A stretch of DNA of 32,068 nucleotides from IMG/VR virus record IMGVR_UViG_3300023116_000200, positions 1 through 32,068 of that record; one strand, given 5' to 3'. The DNA is from a virus. The position numbers and the translations under genes are program-made. Positions 14,711-23,700 of this stretch are shown here, piece after piece. Below the pieces are notes generated by a model. That model was given only the letters and a program-made list of their open reading frames with translations. It made no database searches and was not told the DNA's origin. Every line of letters begins with the position of its first letter. Position 1 is the stretch's first letter.

Positions 14711-17700
14711 GATCTTTTCTGAGAGACCCTGTATTTCTCAAACCAAATCCTCTTCTTTGAATTGTTGGGAAGGTGGTCAAACCTGAATTGAAAGTAAGAC
14801 CAGTTACTCCTATCGAAATCGGAGATGTTGATCTTTCCATTCCAGATAATCTACCCCACGAGAATCTTCCAAGAGGTTCTGTAGAACTTCCAGTAATTGC
14901 TATTCCGACAGTAGATGTATCTGTTCTGATATTAGTCAAAATCTCAGCATTCCCACCAGATACGCTTATATCATGAATATAATATATGTTATCTAAGAAT
15001 GTTGTCCCTATACTGACGATTGATGCATCTCCACTATCAACAGATGTTACTCCATGTCCAACTTTTGTATCAACAACACAAATTGGATAATTTACGGACA
15101 ATCCAGTAAAGAATGAAGCATTTAAGAATAGTTTGAGACCTAATCCATGACCACCAGTTCCAACAGTTGTTCCAATACCAGTAATAATTCCTGAGAATCC
15201 TTCAACAGTCGAAACATTACCAATGTTTTCATAATTTGGTGCTGGGAACTCTACTATTGCTTTTGGTGGTATGGTGTATCCAAGACCAGGATTTGTTATA
15301 TTAGCAGTTCCACTTAAAGATCCATTAACGATGGATATTGTAGCAGTTGCTGTTGTACCAACACCAACTTTAATATGTGGTGGAGAAGAAATTTTAATGT
15401 CTACAGAAGATCCAGTATATCCAGATCCAGCATTTATAATATCAATAGATTGAACTGTTCCACCAGTAGAAATTACTGCTGTTACAGCAGCAGAAACTGG
15501 ATCAACACTATCAACCATTAAGAGGTTGAATGAATCAATAACAATAGCAGATTCATTTTCTTCATAATTGAAGAAATATGCATCATCTACAAATATTTCA
15601 TTAGATGAGTCGGAAACATTTTTAATTATCTTTGCTGTTGGATAAACCTGAGTCTCTATTGAATCTCTAGATTTAGAAACAAATTCATTTCCAATAATTT
15701 TATCTGCTTTTTGTTTCGACCAACTCAATGGTTTATACTGATTTTCATCAATTCCAGGTCCATTATAGAGATTTGTCTCCATAACGTCTGAACTTGTTAT
15801 ACCAACTACAGTTCTTGGATTTTGAGTTACAGTATCGGCATTTGCATTTTTTAATACCTGAACAACATCACCAATTTTAATAGTTTCATTTACATCTATA
15901 ATATCCGAGTCAACTCCTCTAGTTCCTCTATAGAAGAATATTGAAACATTATCGGTTTCTTCTGGTGCTTCGCTAAAGGAGAAAGATGTACCCCCATCGA
16001 AGTTATAATTCACTCCAGGATCTTGTATAACTCCATTAACAAATATAATTAGAAGTGCATTTAAATCAATGTCCGCAGAATCTACATTTTCAGAATCTTT
16101 TTGGAAACTTATTAACTGGCTGTTGTAATATAATGGGAATCTAGTTCTCTTACCATCCTGCAAATTAGCAATACTATCAATATAATCTAATTCTCCAAAT
16201 TGCCAAGCAGAGAATGAATCTGTAAATGTTTCAATAACAGTTAATTCAAATCCAGATATTGGTTCTGAGAGGTTTCTATCTGTAACAAGACCAATTGGTT
16301 TAAATACATCACCATTCCTAAATCCATATCCAGGTCTTGTTATATTGAAGGATTTAACTTCGAATAGTGTTGAACCAATTCCTGTAGTTGAACTTGCACC
16401 AACTTCTAAAGATAGTAACAGACCAGTTCCAGTCTCCGATGTTGTACCAATACCAAGTCTTGAAACTCCAGTTACAGGCATATTCTCATAAGATGGTGCA
16501 GAAACACTTACAAATGTATTGCTTTCTGCATATCCAGTTCCAGGGTTGTCGACAGTAAATGATAGAGATCCACCTGCACCAACAATAGCGGAAATATCAG
16601 CACCATAACCTGTTGGTGAAGTAACGGCGACACTAACTGGTCCAGCATACCCAGAACCGTTTATGTCGGTTGATCCAATACCAACAGCGGTGATAGATCC
16701 AGAACCATCAATAAACGCTGTTACAGAGGCACCAACTAGAGGTGCATACCCCAAACCGTTAGTAGATCCAAGTGAAATAATATATCCTCCACGAGGAAGT
16801 TGGTTTTGTTCGATATAAACGGGATCTATTACAACTTGACCATTAGAAGAGGTTATTCCTGCGAATGTAACACTAGTAATTCCAACTTCATCGTTTAACT
16901 CATAATCATTTCCTGCATTATTGTCAGTTGTTGGGGTTTGGAATACATCATTTATTAAAAGTATTCCACTTCCAGTAGATATTCCTGTAGTGTTTAGACC
17001 TGAAGACGTTAAAGTAAATGTTCTTCCAATTCCAGTAAATTGATCAGATATATCATCATAAATTACGTTTGAACTATAGTCTTTCTTGAGGAATACTCTT
17101 CCATTAAAGGAAGAGAATGCTTCTCTCAAATTACTCAAATTAATACCATTATCAGCACCACCTTTTGGTGGTTCTGTGAAGAATAATTTGCTTCCGGCAA
17201 TATTGTAAGATCCTCTGTAAATTTGGAATGAAGTTGAATCTAAGTGACTAGTTGCCGAACTTCCAACAAAACCTCTGGATATATTAACAAGAGTTGTTAC
17301 GCCAACATTATCAATAGGTCCAGTAGATGTTGTTCCAAATCCAACTGCAATAACCTTGACATATTCATCATCAATTTTCAAAATATCTGCGGGTCTAATT
17401 GATGCAATACCAGAGACTGAGATATATGTTGATCCAGAACTTACTTGACCACCATTATCAACGAGTGAATATCCAAGAGGATTGAATGCAATAGGATATT
17501 GAATTACACCATCAACAGATAGAACTACTTTTTCAATTCTCTTATGCATTTCTAACTGGTGATAATTACCAGTTCCTACAGATGTGAAAGTTACTCCTAT
17601 TCCTGCAGCTGCATATTGTGGTGTGGTTGCTAATCTAAATTCATCATTTGTTACCTTGATTGCATATACAGATGATGGTAAAACATCAGTTGTACCTATT

Positions 17701-20700
17701 CCAACACCACCAGAAATTTCTGTCGCAGTCGAACCAATACCAACACTAGTAAATCCAACACCAATAATGCTACTATCTGGTCTATAGTTTAATCTTTCAC
17801 CAGTACTAAAGAAGTGATCTTTGATTGTAAATGTTCCAGTTGCAAGATTTAAAACATTTGAGTCTGATGGATTAAATCTCTTTGCAAAGATTGGAGTTCC
17901 CTCATAATTTAATTCAAAATCTAATTTATTTGATCTATCACCATTTCTTGAGTTATAGAATGCTAGTTCAACTTCTTCTGTAACTGGTCCATAATTTAAA
18001 TCTGGAGGAACATTGACAGTATCAGTCTCACTATAGAAAATTTTATCTAAACTTTGAATTTCATATGATCCACTGATTTCAGAATCTGGGTGGAAGACCA
18101 AATTTACATTAGATCCACTATAATTTCCAGAGAAAGTACCCATTCCACAAGTACTACCAATAGATAAGAATGGATATTGTGTTGTATAAACATCAATATT
18201 ATCATGAACCAACATTACCTGATGAATAGAAGTTGTTTCTCCATATGAAACTCTTACTAAAGATTTGACTGATGATACTATAGTCTTGTCTAAAGAAAGA
18301 ATAGTTGATGATGATGATGCTATTGAATTATTCGATTCAAATCGAACGCTTCTTTCAGATCCATCTGGTTGTGAGCTAGTTTTAAATCTATATGTTCCAG
18401 TCCCAACGGATGTTGTACCAAATCCAACGATTTTTCCTCTAACCAAGGTATCTGTTGTTGAGTTGTTAGTGTATTTGATTGATAATAGACCACTATCAAC
18501 ATTAATACCAAACGTTCCAATAAATCCAGATATAGGTCCTACTTTGTTATTTGAATAAACTTCTGATACGTATGAATTTTCTCCATCATGAGTTATTTCA
18601 AATTCTGCATAGTCCATATCTCCAGTCAATTGATTATAAGCCTGGAACTTTGCAAGAACGGAATTTATAGTATCTGTTGCAAATCCAACAAGAGTTTCTG
18701 TGATTCCAGAACCAACTAAAGCATTAGCACCGGTAAGATTTACAAATCCAACGGATTGTGTTCCAATTCCACCCAAAATTGAATTAAAGGATGAACTCAA
18801 AACCTTAATATCATAATCAGTATCAAACTTATCTTCTGGTGTAACTCTTATTGAAAGATTGCCAAAGACGTCCAAATATGATTCAATGTTTGCTACTTCT
18901 TGCTCTGTGCTATGTAATGATGTTTTTTCTAGAGTGATTGAATCTGAAGAACTGTTGAGAACTACCAACTCCGTTAATTGCCTATCATTTCCATTAGGAT
19001 CTACTAGTTGAATTAAGAACTCAGAATATGTGTTGTCATATGAAACAACATCGACATAATCTTCGGTTATATTACTTTGGTTTCTAAACTGTGGACTAAA
19101 GTCATCAATTCTAACAACTCTGTTGGTATCACATCTAATATAATCTGCAAGAACTTTATTTTCTAATTTTAAGTACTTTGATTTCTTCCCATCGGTAGAT
19201 ACGTCAATATCAAGAACATTATCATAGAAATTGATAGTATCAACTCTCTTTTCTTCTAAGATGTCTCTAACTATAACAGAATTGGATGTTGCTGTACGAG
19301 AAGTACCAACATTTACAGAATTTTGTATTTCGGTATCTGCAAAGTTTTTCAAACCTGAAGTATGAAGAAGTCTATTTACTGGATTTGATAGATCCTCATA
19401 ACTTACAGGACTCTTAACGCTGTAAGAAAGATTTTGATAATAATCATTATCTGGTAATACTTGATAATCTACATTCAACTTTCCAATATTATTTGACCAG
19501 TCATAATCCTTTCGGAGAGAATAGTCAATTTTAAATGTTCCTTTATTTTCTTTAATAGAAGAAATTGTTGCTAGTGTTCCCGAATATTGACCTTTAACAA
19601 TCTCATCTTTTTGCAATGAATATGATCCATAAACTTTCAAATAATCATCGCCATACTCAGTTACAATCAAATCTCTAAGTTCAAAGTTAAAACCATTGAA
19701 TGTTAATAGTTTTTCACCTTCAGAGAAAGAAGAATACTTATTTGTTACTTCAAATTTTGGATAATTGGCATAATTTATTATTGATGCATATAAACCTTGA
19801 TTTGTTTTTGCAAGACCAGGATTAGTAGTAAATCCAGATACGTTAAATTCTACTGTTGCTGGATTTGTGTTCTGATACTTAGTTACGGTAAAGAAATTAA
19901 AACCATTATCTGAAGAATTTAATCCATTTCCAGTTGAAGGTATATTTTCAATACCCTCAACATAAATTCTATCTCCTTCAGCAAAAGGTGGATTTGTGTA
20001 TCCAAAAACTGGAGTGCTAATATAGCAAGTAACCAATCCCGATGAAGATGATGCAATAGTGTTAATTCCTATACCATTTGTATTATCTACAGCGAATAGT
20101 TCAGTATTTCCGAAAGGTAATCCTTTGGGGGTTCTAACTATATCAACCTGAGTGATTGAACCCGTTGCTAAAACTGGTTGTAATAATCCCTCATCAATAA
20201 TTTTGCGAGTTTCAGAATTAACTATAACTATTTGTGGAGCGGCAGTTAAATTTTTACCACCATCTCTAACAAATACTGAGGAAATTTCACTAGAATTTTT
20301 TAGTTTTATTTGTGGAGAAATATATGCTTCTGGTCTCAAAGTCAGATCTGAAGAATAACTAAACCCTTGATCTAGTATTGTAGTATTCTTAATTCTTCCA
20401 ATAGTATTGGAATTTGGAGTAATTGATGCATTTTTTCCATCAACAGAAGTAATATCTACAAATGATGGGGTCTTCTTGTAATTAACACCACCAGAAAGGA
20501 TGGATAGTTTATGAACACCACCTTTTTCATTCAATGAAGTTGTAGTATATTTTAAATTGCTGCAATTAGTTTGGTCATAATTTCTTTTCTCTGGATTTCT
20601 TGATAAAGAAACAGTAAAAGTCGTCGATCCAACGCTGGTAATTGGATAATCAATACCACCATACTTACTATCAACAAAATGTATTGAAGAATCGTTCTTA

Positions 20701-23700
20701 ACAGTCTTATCCGAAGTACTAATATAACCAGATTTTTCTACATTGTAGAATAATGGGGATGGTATTGAAGAACTATAGTTCAAAGTTAAGTGTGCTTCAG
20801 AGGAAACACCTACAGTTCCAACTCCGGAAATTGTGAAATTGGATGTTTCTCCAATAGATACAAATTCACTAGAGAAAGTATTATTTGTATAAATTTTGAA
20901 TTCAAATCCATTTAGAGAAGAATCTGATAGATCAAATTTTAAACTATTTCCCTTTACACATTCTATTCTTGGACTAATGTAACTTAATTCTTGACCAGAT
21001 CCTCCAGTGCTTGCAATACTAACAACAGAAGGTGGATCTAATTTTAGATTATACTCAGTAGTAACTAATTGTATATTATTTTCGTCAACCCTATAAACAT
21101 AATATCTACCTGTATTTAATCCAGAAGATATTAAATCACTAGAATCGTAGAATAAGATATCTCCAGTTAAATATCCGTGATTTGTTATATTAATTTTGTT
21201 TGAATCTACATTTATTGATTCGGATCCAAATCCTACAGTATCTACTAGTACCCTTTCTATAGATGAATTATATTTTACTCTTACATGTGTTGAAGTTCCA
21301 ATACCAACAGTTTCTGAAGGAGTAATATTAAATCTTATCTTATCATTTCTCTTTAATTGATGATCTGTGGAAAGAGATACTGTAGTGTTTATCTTCTCTA
21401 CCTTTGCTGTCAACTGATTATAATTTGTTTCAAGATAATATTCGTAACTATTGCTGCCATTACTAAAGAAGAATAGACCATCAGTATTTGTTGTCAAACC
21501 AACTAAAGTTGTCAAACCAATGTAATCTTTTGACTTGTTGATTACATACAATGTCTGAGAGGTTCCACTAACTGGTAAAGCAAACGGAGTTGCTAAAGAA
21601 GTTGCTCCAACAGAAATAGTACTTGCACCATTTGTATAGAAAGTTACTTGTTGGTTTGTCTTAAATGGATGATTTGGTATGTAAATACTTTGTGTTGGTA
21701 CTGATACAACCTTAGCAACATCACCGATGAAATAATTGATTTGGGAACCAGCTCCAGTTGTAGATCCAATTCCAACAGAATTTACTGGATTAAAATAAAT
21801 TCTATCATTAACTTTAGAGTCAAAATAATTTGAAGGTAAATTAATAGTAAATTCTGATGGTTTTGAAAGAACTGCTGTTGATATTGTATGAGCTGCTCCT
21901 GTTACACCTCTCTTTACCCTTAAAACTTTTTCTTGATCAAATATATTCAAAACGGATAGAACTTCTGTTCCAATACCAATAGTAGATCCAACGGATATAT
22001 TGTTTAAGTTTCTGGAAACATAGATATCAGTTACCACTCCAGAAATTGCATTTGAAGAAACTTCTTTTATTAGATAAGTAGTATCTGTTGTTACTCCAAT
22101 TTTATGTGTTTTAGATAAACCAGGAACAAAAGTTGACAGACCACTTATTGTTATGTTTTCCCCATCTACTAGTGTATGATTCGAGGTCGTTTTGATTTCA
22201 AGTTGATTTTTATTCTTCCAAACAACTACGACATCTTCATAAGTTTCTGTTTCTGTAACTAAGTTTATAATATTTTTTCCTTCTAAAGAAGAAACTGATG
22301 CTGTTAATCCACCACCCCCAGTTCCATCATCATTAAAGTTTGCAATATCACCTATCTTGTAATCTTCTCCAGATGAGATAATACTTAATGAATCTACAGA
22401 ACCTTGTGTAACAGAGTCAATCCTAGTTCTTTGACTTACTATCTCATATGACTCTGGAATAAAATCGTTATTGATATCTTGCTCAGAAACACTATAAGGA
22501 TATGTGTTTCTCATCAAATTTGAAGATTCGAAGTCAAATGCTTGGTTTAGTTTTTTGTTCTCTGCAATATACTTGCTCTTAAATGTGTTTCCAACAAAAT
22601 ATGGGAAACTAGGAACCAAACTATTTGTCAATAAATTTGTTGTAATTCCACAGAAGTATGCATAAACTCCATTTGGAAACTCTGGAGTTTTGCAATATCT
22701 TCCATTATGATCATCTAAATTTCCAGTTGAAGTGTATGAGTAATCCTCAACAAAGAAACCAGAATTAAAAGAAGGAGGTCTATTAATTACTCTTGATGGT
22801 AGCAATTCGTATCCAGTACGAATTAGAACCGGATCTGAATTTATATTTTCTGGATCTGAGTATCCATATGGACCATAAATTGGATTCCCGTCATATGCCC
22901 ATCCAACTATTGGGGAGTGTTTGCTTCCGTCATCAATTAAAATTGAATTTCCAATCTGAGTTGAATAACCAACTAAACCATATTGGAGGCCACTACCAGA
23001 TGGATGTAATATTTCATCACCAAATCTAGAATGATTATTAACAGTTAGAGATCTAACATTAACATCAAGAACCGCTCCCGATCCTGGAGGAACCACGGAG
23101 ATATATGTGTTATCTGTATAACCAGATCCAGAGTTTATGACTACAACATCCGTAATTGATCCATTAGAAACAACTGCTCTTAATACAGCACCAGTTCCAT
23201 CACCTCTAACAATTAGATCTGGAGCAGCATTATACTCCGTACCTCTAGCTAGAATAGAAACTCTTTCGATGGATCCTGCAGTAATTAAAGGTCTTAATTC
23301 TGCACTTTTTCCATTTTTTATTGTTATTGCTGGTCTCTTGTGAAGGTTTAATACAGTAGATCCATATCCAGTTCCAGAATCATACAAATATGCATCTACA
23401 ATCTCTCCTCTAATAACTGGAGTTGCTGTTATTACACCAACAATACTACTTCCATAAGAAACATTGATATTTAAAGTTATATCTGGATAAGAGAATGTGT
23501 GATATCCAGTTCCAGGTGATTCAAATTTAACATAATTTTTACTAATGTAATTGGAACTTATAGTGCCACCAACACCAGCGTTAGCTAATCTAAAACTATC
23601 ATTATTTTCTTTTAGAATATAATATTGATTTGATGTTGATAGACCAGTAATTACTGTTCCATCTGAAGAATAATTTACAAGTTCTCCACTCTTGAAATTG

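Noticed and set aside
18265-18558. Plus-strand frame of 97 residues inside the gp7-like gene
   Set aside because: It is an antisense shadow of the repeat-rich coding frame and has no supporting signals.
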